From assembly GCF_014640255.1 (NCBI RefSeq), contig NZ_BMGP01000006.1, forward strand, positions 248,001-312,000: 64,000 nt of DNA, in the 5' to 3' direction. Within the stretch, counting starts at the first letter, position 1, and every line of letters begins with the position of its first letter. The notes below the pieces were generated by a model. It was not told where the DNA came from, did not search any database, and saw nothing but the letters and a program-made list of their open reading frames with translations. The stretch comes from Subtercola lobariae. Its GTDB lineage: Bacteria > Actinomycetota > Actinomycetes > Actinomycetales > Microbacteriaceae. The position numbers were made by a program, and so were the translations under genes. Shown here piece by piece: positions 41,485 to 48,475 of the stretch.

Positions 41485-42457
41485 CGCGGTGGGTGGGCGC
41501 ATCGCTCGCGTCGGGCGCCGGGTTCCGCGGGGGCTCGGGCTCAACCTCTTCGCCATTCCGCTCGGGCTCAGCGGGCTCGGCGCAGCCTGGGCCGCGGCCG
41601 GCACCCTGCTCGGCGCCCCCGATTGGCCCGCGCAGGTGCTTTTTGCCGTCGCGACGGTCATCTGGGCCGTGTTCAGCGTCATCTACATCACGCTCGGCGC
41701 GTTCTCGCGCGGCACATTTCGCGCCGACCTGACGCACCCCGGCAGCGGCCCGTTCGCTTCGTACATTCCCGTGGTCGGCATCGTTCTGGCCACGCACTAC
41801 GGCCAGTACATTCCTGCTGCCGCGCCCTCCATCATGGCCGCCTTCGTTGCCGCCCTCGGCATTGTCGCGGCGCAGCTCTTCGCGCACTGGATCATCGGCG
41901 ACCTGCACATCGACTCGCTACACCCGGGCTATTTTCTGCCGGTGGTGGCCGGAGCTTTCATCGCGAGCATCGGCCTCTCGAGTGTCGGCGCGCACGAGGC
42001 CGCCATCGCCGCGTTCGGGGTCGGCGTGTTCTTCTGGCTCGTCGTGGGCACCATCGTGACGGGTCGCCTGATGACGCGTAGTCAGCTGCCGGATGCCGTC
42101 AAACCAACCCTTGCCGTATTACTGGCACCCCCAGCCACCGGAGGCATCGCCTGGTTCGCGGCGACGGGCAGCCAAGCTGGCGCGGTCGAGTACGCGTTCG
42201 CCGGAGTCGTGGTCATCATGCTGCTCGTGCAATTCATTCTGGTGCCCGAGTACAGCCGCATTCCGTTCAGTCTCGCCTTCTGGGCCTTCACCTTTCCCAT
42301 CGCCTCGGCCACGAACTTCGCCATCAGGTTCTTCGCCGCGTCGTCGTTCGACGGGTGGATGGCCGTGTCGTGGGTGGTGCTGGGTCTGGCCTCGGCCGTG
42401 ATCGTGGCCATCGCCGCGGCTTCCATTCGTTTCGTGGTCAGGCAGCGCCGCGCCTGA
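41477..42457 (+). CDS. TDT / SLAC1-type transporter
   Basis: 326 residues from GTG, ten predicted helices. LNLFAIPLGLSGLGAAWAAA (helix 1) is typical of the tellurite-resistance/dicarboxylate transporter family (TehA, SLAC1, Mae1), and HPGYFLPVVAGAFIASIGLS fits the family's gating-helix region. Anion or organic-acid channel. The translational coupling to the ketopantoate-reductase-like gene suggests that the reductase works on an acid carried by this protein. Confidence 0.85.
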   Translation: MPDAVGGRIARVGRRVPRGLGLNLFAIPLGLSGLGAAWAAAGTLLGAPDWPAQVLFAVATVIWAVFSVIYITLGAFSRGTFRADLTHPGSGPFASYIPVVGIVLATHYGQYIPAAAPSIMAAFVAALGIVAAQLFAHWIIGDLHIDSLHPGYFLPVVAGAFIASIGLSSVGAHEAAIAAFGVGVFFWLVVGTIVTGRLMTRSQLPDAVKPTLAVLLAPPATGGIAWFAATGSQAGAVEYAFAGVVVIMLLVQFILVPEYSRIPFSLAFWAFTFPIASATNFAIRFFAASSFDGWMAVSWVVLGLASAVIVAIAAASIRFVVRQRRA

Positions 42458-42558
42458 GGTGCGCCGCGTTGTCGCCGTGTAGCTCGGCAAGGTTCTGCCG
42501 GGCATCCACTCGCGGCGAATCGCTACACTGGGGCTGACGCGCCGCCCGTGCGCAGAAA

Positions 42559-42765
42559 GTGGTGCTTCCGCCCGTGGATCCGATTACCGCCTCCGTTTTC
42601 AGCATCATCTTCTTCATCATTTTCATCGCCACCATCGTCTCGATCGCGCGAAACCCGAATCACGGCTTCTTCGGCAAGCTGCTCTGGATGCTCGTGGCCT
42701 TCTTCTTGAGCCTGCTCGGCACCATTCTCTGGCTCATCTTCGGCCGAGGTCGCGTCAACCGCTAA
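42559..42765 (+). CDS. Small membrane protein, phospholipase-D-nuclease-N-like
   Basis: 68 residues from GTG 42559 (GTG 42562 and 42574 are also possible). Two hydrophobic helices (about 9-28 and 42-60) joined by SIARNPNHGFFGKLLW, with the second ending WLIFGRGRVNR, the pattern of the PLDc_N family of two-helix proteins. TACACT at 42524-42529 is a probable -10. Function is unknown. Confidence 0.65.
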   Translation: MVLPPVDPITASVFSIIFFIIFIATIVSIARNPNHGFFGKLLWMLVAFFLSLLGTILWLIFGRGRVNR

Positions 42766-42791
42766 CATGCAGATGAGTAATTCTCGTGCTA

Positions 42792-42816
42792 TTCTGGCTA
42801 GATAACCTGGCCAGAA
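42792..42816. promoter_or_regulatory. Operator of the toxin-antitoxin operon
   Basis: TTCTGGC at 42792-42798 and GCCAGAA at 42810-42816 are perfect 7-bp arms around an 11-base centre that contains TAGATA, a likely -10. Ends 9 bases before the antitoxin ATG; AAAGGAA is the ribosome site. Fits self-repression by the antitoxin or the complex. Confidence 0.75.
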
Positions 42817-42825
42817 AGGAACGGT

Positions 42826-43083
42826 ATGCGGTCGGTCAACGTGCTAGACGCACGCAACAGTCTCTCGAAGCTCGTGAGCGCCGCGAGCGGAGGTGAGGAG
42901 ATCGTCATCTCGAAGCGAGGGCGGCCAGTGGTGAGACTTGTGCCCGTGCTCGATGAATCTGCCCGGTTTACCGGCGGTCGTGCTGCCGCGTGGCTGACTA
43001 CCCACCCAGCCCCTAGCTATTCGGCGAGATCGATTGGCGAACTCGACGAGCAGATCGCGAGTGAGCGAGACGCATGGGAGTGA
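42826..43083 (+). CDS. vapB: Phd/YefM-type antitoxin (VapB)
   Basis: 85 residues. VNVLDARNSLSKLVSAASGG, EEIVISKRGRPVVRLVPV is the Phd/YefM DNA-binding domain (PF02604). The C-terminal part (about 45-85) would wrap the toxin. Overlaps the toxin gene by 10 bases. Antitoxin neutralises the PIN nuclease and binds the operator just upstream. Confidence 0.92.
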   Translation: MRSVNVLDARNSLSKLVSAASGGEEIVISKRGRPVVRLVPVLDESARFTGGRAAAWLTTHPAPSYSARSIGELDEQIASERDAWE

Positions 43084-43475
43084 CGTATCTCGATTCGTGC
43101 GTGCTCATCTACGCCGTTGAAGACGACGGCCCGCGAGGTGCGCATGTTCGTCAGCGCTTGGCAGATGCGAGCGAACAGACGTTCGTCATCAGTCCGCTCG
43201 TCAAAATGGAATGCCTGGTTGGTCCGTTGAGAAACGATGACCTCGCTCTCCATGATCATTACCTTGAGGCGTTCGCGCAGTTCGGGTCGGTCGATATCGC
43301 GGCCGGTCAGTATCTGCGGGCGGCCGAGCTGCGGGCGCGGCATCGACTTTCCGCGCCTGACGCGCTTCATCTCGCGACTGCTCAGGCTAACCATTGTGAT
43401 GAGTTGTGGACCAATGATGCACGACTGCAGACCGTCTCGCGGGGCCTGGCCGTCGACGTGATGTCAGATCCCTGA
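43074..43475 (+). CDS. vapC: VapC-type PIN-domain toxin
   Basis: 133 residues. The four acidic residues that hold Mg2+ in PIN ribonucleases are present: Asp7 (YLDSCVLIY), Glu46 (KMECLVG), Asp96 (SAPDALHLATA) and Asp115 (WTNDARL). So the nuclease should be active. Most VapC toxins cut tRNA or the sarcin-ricin loop of 23S rRNA; the target here is unknown. The last codons are part of a 16-bp direct repeat that runs into the flank. Confidence 0.93.
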   Translation: MGVTYLDSCVLIYAVEDDGPRGAHVRQRLADASEQTFVISPLVKMECLVGPLRNDDLALHDHYLEAFAQFGSVDIAAGQYLRAAELRARHRLSAPDALHLATAQANHCDELWTNDARLQTVSRGLAVDVMSDP

Positions 43476-43495
43476 CTCAATGTCAGATCCCTGAC
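43461..43495 (+). repeat. 16-bp direct repeat at the 3' end of vapC
   Basis: ATGTCAGATCCCTGAC occurs at 43461-43476, encoding the last four residues MSDP and the stop of VapC, and again at 43480-43495, three bases later. It looks like a recent short duplication at the downstream edge of the toxin-antitoxin cassette, or an insertion-type footprint. Confidence 0.8.
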
Positions 43496-43520
43496 GCGTT
43501 GGCAGAATGCCGGCTCAACG

Positions 43521-43742
43521 TTAACGGGGCGTTGGCGGTGGGGAAGTGCGGCGGGCTAGCATGCGCGGGGCTATCCAGACGAGGGCGATCGTGCCCACGA
43601 TTGCGCGAACTGCCGCGAAGACGAGAACCCACCAGCCAACGGAGCGGCCGCCGGCCAGCAGGGCGACGGCGATGAGCGCCAGCGCCACGTCTGCGGCGTA
43701 AGGCACCTTCAGCCAGAACATCAGCCGTTTGGTGGGGTTCAT
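43521..43742 (-). CDS. Small two-helix membrane protein, unknown
   Basis: 73 residues from ATG 43742 (MNPTKRLMFWLKVPYAADVA). Hydrophobic segments at about 12-34 and 38-58, then a basic Arg/Pro tail. The ribosome site is weak. The rest of the longer frame upstream is not convincing. Function is unknown. It runs divergent to the DUF2510 gene. Confidence 0.5.
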   Translation of the reverse strand: MNPTKRLMFWLKVPYAADVALALIAVALLAGGRSVGWWVLVFAAVRAIVGTIALVWIAPRMLARRTSPPPTPR

Positions 43743-43945
43743 GGGTCCATCTTCGTCGTGGTCGCTGTGAGGTGCGACAGGGCGGGGCGGATTTGTACTC
43801 GCATTCGCTGGAGGTAAAGTCAGCGACAGGGCGCCGGCCGACCCAGCCGAGGGGAGCACGAACAGGGTGCGAGCTTGTTGGTGAGGCCCGTGAACAGAGT
43901 GCGCGAACGAGGTGCGCGAACAGTGCGAAGACAGAAGGAGAAGAT

Positions 43946-44596
43946 GTGAGCAACGAGATACCCCCTGCAGGTGGCGCGGCGCCGGCGGGATGGTACCCCG
44001 ATGGGTCGGGCGCGAGCATCCAGCGGTGGTGGAACGGCTCGGCCTGGACAGACCACGTGTACGACACGGCCGCGTCGGTCTACACCGCCCCCGAGGCGAG
44101 CGGCGGAGTGCGTCTGGGCGAAACGGTGCCGGCGAACACGCCGTACAACGCTTTCATCTGGGTTGTCGCGCTGCTCCCCGTGCTGTCGATCATCGGCGTG
44201 CTGAGTTGGAACATGACGCCGTTCTTCACGGCGATCTTCGCGGCCTCGAGCACCAGGCTCGGCAACGCGGCCGTCTATTCGAGCCTCGGCGCCGGGTATT
44301 ACGCGCTCGTCGCCATCGGCTGGGTCACGTACATCGGCACGGTCGTCTTCGCGTACCTCGACTATCGGCGGCTGGGGCGACAAGGTCTCGCTCGCCGCTT
44401 TCACTGGGCGTGGAGTTTTCTGTACGGAATCACGTACATGATCGGCCGCACGGTGGTGGTGCGTTCGCAGCTGCGCGCGGGCATGCGTGTTCTGTGGGTC
44501 TACGTGGGTCTGCTCGTGGTGAGTGGCATCGTGGGCATCGTCAAGGTGAGCATTGCGCTCGCGGCGGTGGGCCCGTTGATCAGTCACTACTGGTAA
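43946..44596 (+). CDS. DUF2510 membrane protein
   Basis: 216 residues from GTG with AAGGAGAA upstream. PAGWYPDGSGASIQRWWNGS then AWTDHVY is the DUF2510 motif (WYPDP...RWWDG..WT), a small actinobacterial domain. Four hydrophobic helices follow (about 73-93, 117-137, 160-178 and 185-210). Typical of membrane proteins of unknown role in actinobacteria. It stands alone between the small membrane protein and the sigma factor. Confidence 0.82.
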   Translation: MSNEIPPAGGAAPAGWYPDGSGASIQRWWNGSAWTDHVYDTAASVYTAPEASGGVRLGETVPANTPYNAFIWVVALLPVLSIIGVLSWNMTPFFTAIFAASSTRLGNAAVYSSLGAGYYALVAIGWVTYIGTVVFAYLDYRRLGRQGLARRFHWAWSFLYGITYMIGRTVVVRSQLRAGMRVLWVYVGLLVVSGIVGIVKVSIALAAVGPLISHYW

Positions 44597-44683
44597 CCCG
44601 CTTCGCCCCCGCGATTGCTCACGCCGGTGGGTCAAAGCGAGGGTAGCGCCTGTGCTTGGGGCCCTCGGTAGCAGTACTCCCGT

Positions 44684-45964
44684 TTACTCGCCCGCGCCGA
44701 GGCCGAGCCGCGCGGCACGCAGCGCGAGATACCGCTGCTCGGCCGTACTCGCCGTGGCCGCGATGGCCCGGCGGTAGCATCCGCGGGCGCCCTCGGCGTC
44801 ACCGGCGAGTTCGAGCAGGTGCCCGCGCACCACGTCGAATCGGTGGGTCTGGCGCATCGCCGGGTCATCGGCGATGGTTGCGAGTTCTGCCAGCCCGGCA
44901 CGCGGGCCGTGCACCATGGCCACCGCGACCGACTTATTCAGCGTCACGACGGCTCCCGGCGAGATGCGCTCGAGAGTGCCGTAGAGGGCGAGAATCTGCG
45001 CCCAGTCGGTGGAGCGGGCATCCGGAGCCTCATCGTGCACCGCAGCAATGGCGGCCTGCAGCTGGTAGGGGCCCAGCGTGGCTGCGCCGAGGGTGCGCGT
45101 CAGAAGTGCTGTGCCTTCGGCGACGAAGTCGCGCCTCCAGAGGGAGCGGTCTTGGTCGGCGAGGGCCACGAGCATGCCGTCGGCGTCTTGGCTGGCCGGG
45201 CGTCTCGCGTCGGTGAGCAGCATGAGTGCAAGCAATCCGCTGGCTTCGCCGTTTTCGGGCAGGGCGTGATGCACGAGCCGGGCGAGACGGATGGCCTCAG
45301 TTGTGAGGTCTGCCCCGCTTTCAGCTGCCGATCGGTCGCCGTGGGTGCCGCGCGGGCGTGATCCGGGGGTGTAGCCCTCGTTGAAGATCAGGTAGAGCAC
45401 CTGCAGCACCACCGCGAGACGCGCGGCGCGTTCGGCCTCGGGAGGAAGGCTGAAGAGCGGCCCGGGCTCGCCGCGCAGGGCCCTGAGCTGTGCCTTCGCG
45501 CGGCTGATGCGTTGCGCCATGGTCGATTCGGGCACCAGAAACGCGCGTGCGATCTCGGCGGTAGTGAGGCCTCCGACGGCACGCAGCGTGAGAGCGAGCT
45601 GCGACGGGGTAGAGAGGGCGGGGTGGCAGCACAGAAAGAGCAGGGTGAGCGAGTCGTCTTCTGCAGACTCGCCGCCGGATGCGATCTCTTCGGGGTCGAA
45701 CTCGCCCACCGCTGCCTCGCGCTCGCGGCGCGCGCCGTCGCTCCTGAACTCGTCGACCAGCCGCCTCGTTGCCACCGTGACCAACCAGGCCTTCGGATGC
45801 TCGGGCACCCCACCCTCGCCCCACTGTGTAGAGGCGGCGATCAGCGCCTCCTGAGTGGCGTCTTCGGCTGACGCCCAATTGCCGTACCGACGGGTCAGCA
45901 GACCGATGACCTGCGGCGCCAACTCACGCAGCAGGTCGACGGTTGCAGCACCCACTTGCCGCAT
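44684..45964 (-). CDS. ECF sigma factor of the ECF42 type
   Basis: 426 residues from ATG 45964. Sigma-2 (about 5-70, GNWASAEDATQEALIAASTQ), sigma-4 (about 115-165, LTTAEIARAFLVPESTMAQR), then a C-terminal extension of about 240 residues made of tetratricopeptide-like helices (VVLQVLYLIFNEGYTPGS, the DUF6596 part). ECF42 factors have this TPR end in place of an anti-sigma factor and are encoded beside a DGPF/YCII protein, as here. The extension likely gates activity. Start overlaps the upstream stop (TGATG). Confidence 0.92.
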   Translation of the reverse strand: MRQVGAATVDLLRELAPQVIGLLTRRYGNWASAEDATQEALIAASTQWGEGGVPEHPKAWLVTVATRRLVDEFRSDGARREREAAVGEFDPEEIASGGESAEDDSLTLLFLCCHPALSTPSQLALTLRAVGGLTTAEIARAFLVPESTMAQRISRAKAQLRALRGEPGPLFSLPPEAERAARLAVVLQVLYLIFNEGYTPGSRPRGTHGDRSAAESGADLTTEAIRLARLVHHALPENGEASGLLALMLLTDARRPASQDADGMLVALADQDRSLWRRDFVAEGTALLTRTLGAATLGPYQLQAAIAAVHDEAPDARSTDWAQILALYGTLERISPGAVVTLNKSVAVAMVHGPRAGLAELATIADDPAMRQTHRFDVVRGHLLELAGDAEGARGCYRRAIAATASTAEQRYLALRAARLGLGAGE

Positions 45965-46323
45965 CACACCTCGGGCGGACCGGCCGCAATCGCGCGCAAC
46001 TCCACCACGCCCGAGTAGGCCGCGATCTGCCCGCAGATCTCGACGGCTCGTGCCTCACTTTCGACGTCGACGATCCAGAAGCCGATAAGCGACTCTTTAG
46101 CCTCGGCGAACGGCCCGTCGGTTGCCACCGGCTGCCCGTTCTCGAGCCGAATGGTTTTCGCCAGCTCGCCGTCGGTCAGCCCCTCGGCGAGCACGAGCTC
46201 GCCCGACTCGCGCAGTTTCTCATCGAGGCCGACCATGAACTGGATCATCTCGGTGATCCATTCGGGCGACTGCACCTCGGTCATCTCGCCGGCGCTGCCG
46301 AACATTGCGATCATGTATTTCAT
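45964..46323 (-). CDS. DGPF / YCII-related protein, partner of the ECF42 sigma factor
   Basis: 119 residues from ATG 46323, AAGGAG upstream (a GTG at 46326 is less well spaced). YMIAMFGSAGEMTEVQSPEW is the domain start; QPVATDGPFAEAKESLIGFW has the DGPF motif that names the family. Small alpha/beta-barrel fold, almost always cotranscribed with ECF42 sigma genes; function in signalling is not known. Translationally coupled to the sigma gene by a one-base overlap. Confidence 0.92.
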   Translation of the reverse strand: MKYMIAMFGSAGEMTEVQSPEWITEMIQFMVGLDEKLRESGELVLAEGLTDGELAKTIRLENGQPVATDGPFAEAKESLIGFWIVDVESEARAVEICGQIAAYSGVVELRAIAAGPPEV

Positions 46324-46450
46324 CACTCACTCCTTCACGTATTTCTTCTTGGTGTTTCGCTGGTGAGTCGGAGCGGCCGCCCGGTTCTCGACATCGGCGC
46401 GCGAATGTCTCTAATGTCAGTGGTACGTTCTGCACGCTTCGGAGGTTTTG

Positions 46451-47107
46451 GTGACAAGAGTACGGGTACACAACTTCGGGGTGTCGCTCGACGGGTACGG
46501 CGCGGGCGCGGGGCAGAGCCTCGAAGCCCCGTTCGGGCACGCCGACGGCCGCCTCATGCAGTGGTTCATGGGCACGAGCACGTTTCGCGCGATGCAGGGT
46601 GCACCCGGCGGCAGCGCGGGCGTCGACGAAGCGTTCGCCAGTACCTGGGCCACCGGCATCGGCGCCGAGATCATGGGCCGCAACAAGTTCGGCCCCGAAC
46701 GCGGCCCCTGGTCAGACACCGAATGGCGCGGCTGGTGGGGCGAGAACCCGCCCTTTCACACGCCCGTCTTCGTGCTCACCCACTACCCCCGGCCGCCGTT
46801 CGAGATGGAGGGCGGCACCACCTTCCACTTCATCGATGCGACCCCGGCCGAAGCGCTGGCGCTCGCGAGTGAGGCGGCGGGCGATTTGGATGTTCGCATC
46901 GGGGGCGGCGTCGCCACCGTGCGGCAGTTTCTCGCTGCCGACCTCATAGACCACCTTCACCTCGTCGTATCCCCGATCATCCTGGGCCGCGGCGAGAACC
47001 TCTGGCAGGGCCTCGAGGGCATCGAGTCGCGTTACGACATCGAGGCGGTGAGTTCGCCCTCGGGTGTGACGCACCTCACCTTCACCCGCAAACCTCTCTC
47101 GCCCTAA
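46451..47107 (+). CDS. RibD-C / dihydrofolate-reductase-like protein
   Basis: 218 residues from GTG 46451 (GGAGG five bases before). VRVHNFGVSLDGYGAGAGQS and EIMGRNKFGP are typical of the RibD C-terminal (DHFR-like) fold; DLDVRIGGGVATVRQFLAAD is the nucleotide-binding GGG loop, and HLHLVVSPIILGRGENLW closes the fold. Probably an NADPH-dependent reductase of unknown substrate. Many actinobacterial copies sit near ECF/YCII genes, as here. No operon partners. Confidence 0.87.
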   Translation: MTRVRVHNFGVSLDGYGAGAGQSLEAPFGHADGRLMQWFMGTSTFRAMQGAPGGSAGVDEAFASTWATGIGAEIMGRNKFGPERGPWSDTEWRGWWGENPPFHTPVFVLTHYPRPPFEMEGGTTFHFIDATPAEALALASEAAGDLDVRIGGGVATVRQFLAADLIDHLHLVVSPIILGRGENLWQGLEGIESRYDIEAVSSPSGVTHLTFTRKPLSP

Positions 47108-47113
47108 CGACAC

Positions 47114-47227
47114 GCGCCGAGTGAGGTCATTGCGACGCTGGGGCGGTTGTCGCACCGACCTCAGTTGGGGCGCAGGTGGCTCACTTGGCGTGAGCCTCGG
47201 AGCGGGAGCGCGAGCGGGAGCGGGAGC
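47114..47227. terminator. Stacked hairpins and hexamer repeat between convergent genes
   Basis: Three nested stems occur at 47114-47173: GCGCC with GGCGC, TGAGGTC with GACCTCA, and TGCGAC with GTCGCA. A separate perfect 7-bp hairpin GGCTCAC-TTGGC-GTGAGCC follows at 47178-47196. Five GGGAGC-like hexamers run from 47198 to 47227. The region lies between the reductase stop (plus) and the deaminase stop (minus), so a bidirectional terminator is likely. T-tracts are absent. Confidence 0.55.
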
Positions 47228-47276
47228 GGGTGCCGCGTGGGAGGGGAGCCGGGGCGTGGAAGAGCGGCGGGGGTGG

Positions 47277-47762
47277 TTAGCCCCAGAAGCCGGCGTGAGC
47301 TGCGATGGCCTCGGCCGAGATAGCGGGGCCGAGCACGGTGATGGCGCGCTGGCCGCCGTTGAGAACGACGCGGCTGTCGAGCGACATGGTGGGGTTTTCG
47401 GGGTTGTCGCCGGTGAGGGAATTGAGTTCGGCCTCTGACATGGCGAAGACCACGCGGTTGATGCCCGACCAGTAGATGGCTCCGCAGCACATGGCACAGG
47501 GCTCGCAGCTCGTGTAGAGCGAGTAGTCGCCGAGGCGTTCGGGGCCGATTTCCCGCCAGGCGAGGCGAACGAGGTTGGTTTCGGCGTGGCCAGTGCAGTC
47601 GTTTGCGGTGTTGACGGTGTTCTCGGCCGACAAGACGATGGCGCCTGAGGGGTCGGTCAGCACGGCGCCGAAGGGGTGGTTTCCGGCGGCGACGGCATTC
47701 TTCGAGACGGCGATCGCTTCGCGCAGCAGGGTGATGTCAGATTCGGCGAGATCAGTGGTCAT
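47277..47762 (-). CDS. Nucleoside / guanine deaminase family protein
   Basis: 161 residues from ATG 47762; TACCAT lies seven bases upstream, so leaderless. Zinc-binding CDA fold: HAE at 59-61 (His ligand and catalytic Glu, in DCTGHAETNLV) and PCAMCCG at 88-94 (Cys89 and Cys92 ligands). NHPFGAVLTDPSGAIVLSAE at the start and MSEAELNSLTGDNPENP toward the C-terminus fit the guanine-deaminase/tRNA-adenosine-deaminase-like clade. Cytosolic purine salvage is the best guess. Confidence 0.88.
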   Translation of the reverse strand: MTTDLAESDITLLREAIAVSKNAVAAGNHPFGAVLTDPSGAIVLSAENTVNTANDCTGHAETNLVRLAWREIGPERLGDYSLYTSCEPCAMCCGAIYWSGINRVVFAMSEAELNSLTGDNPENPTMSLDSRVVLNGGQRAITVLGPAISAEAIAAHAGFWG

Positions 47763-47905
47763 GTACGAAATGGTACGGGGTTGCGTGGGGCGTTTTCGGG
47801 CGGGTGCGCGGGGGTACGGATGCTCGGGAAGGGCTGACGTCAAGGGCTGGGCGTATGCGCGCGGGGGAGTGCCGGGCATCCACTCGCCTGGGTAGCATGA
47901 GCTAC

Positions 47906-48475
47906 GTGTCTGAAACCAGCGCCACGACCAGCCCGACCGCTGCCGCGCCCGCCGCGCCGCCAGAGCACGGGCCAGCGAAAGCCGCCTCGTTGCCGTTGCG
48001 GCAGCGCCCGTTCGACATCGTGTTCGTGGTGTTCTTCTCGATTTTCTTTGTGACGTGCCTGATCAGCGACCTGATTCCCACGGTCGGTATTGCGCAGACG
48101 CCCGACTCGTCGTTTCTGCCGGCGCAGTGGAATTACGCGTACTCATCGATGAACGACCCGCTCTTTCTGCACCCGCCCTTCTGGATGCGCATCGTCACGG
48201 GGCTTTCGGCGTTCGTGTACATGCCGTTCTACGTGCTGCTCGTTCTGGCGTTCATTCGCCGGTGGAACTGGATTCAGCTGCCCGCCGTGATCTACGCCAC
48301 CATGATCGTCGCGCTGACCGGCATCGTGGTGTTCGGTGTCGAGTTCTTCGGCGAAGTGGAGTGGCGCACGCCGCATCCGGGGGTGTTTTTGCTCTACAAC
48401 GGGCCGTACGTGCTGATTCCGTTGCTGCTGCTTATTCGCATGCGTAAGCCGCTGCCGTTCGCGAGAAGGTTCTGA
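47906..48475 (+). CDS. EXPERA-like four-helix membrane protein
   Basis: 189 residues from GTG 47906, because TAGCAT (47893-47898) lies seven bases before it; ATG 47897 would overlap that element. Four hydrophobic helices, RPFDIVFVVFFSIFFVTCLI, then NDPLFLHPPFWMRIVTGLSA, YVLLVLAFIRRWNWIQLP, and a last one after GEVEWRTPHPGVF. Pattern of charged and aromatic residues resembles the EXPERA (TMEM97/emopamil-binding) family, whose members bind sterol-like or cationic amphiphilic ligands. Coupled to the MmpL gene (TGATG). Confidence 0.68.
   Translation: MSETSATTSPTAAAPAAPPEHGPAKAASLPLRQRPFDIVFVVFFSIFFVTCLISDLIPTVGIAQTPDSSFLPAQWNYAYSSMNDPLFLHPPFWMRIVTGLSAFVYMPFYVLLVLAFIRRWNWIQLPAVIYATMIVALTGIVVFGVEFFGEVEWRTPHPGVFLLYNGPYVLIPLLLLIRMRKPLPFARRF

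Noticed and set aside
47198-47227. Hexamer repeats as a CRISPR array
   Set aside because: Units are 6 bases with no spacers and no cas genes in the window.
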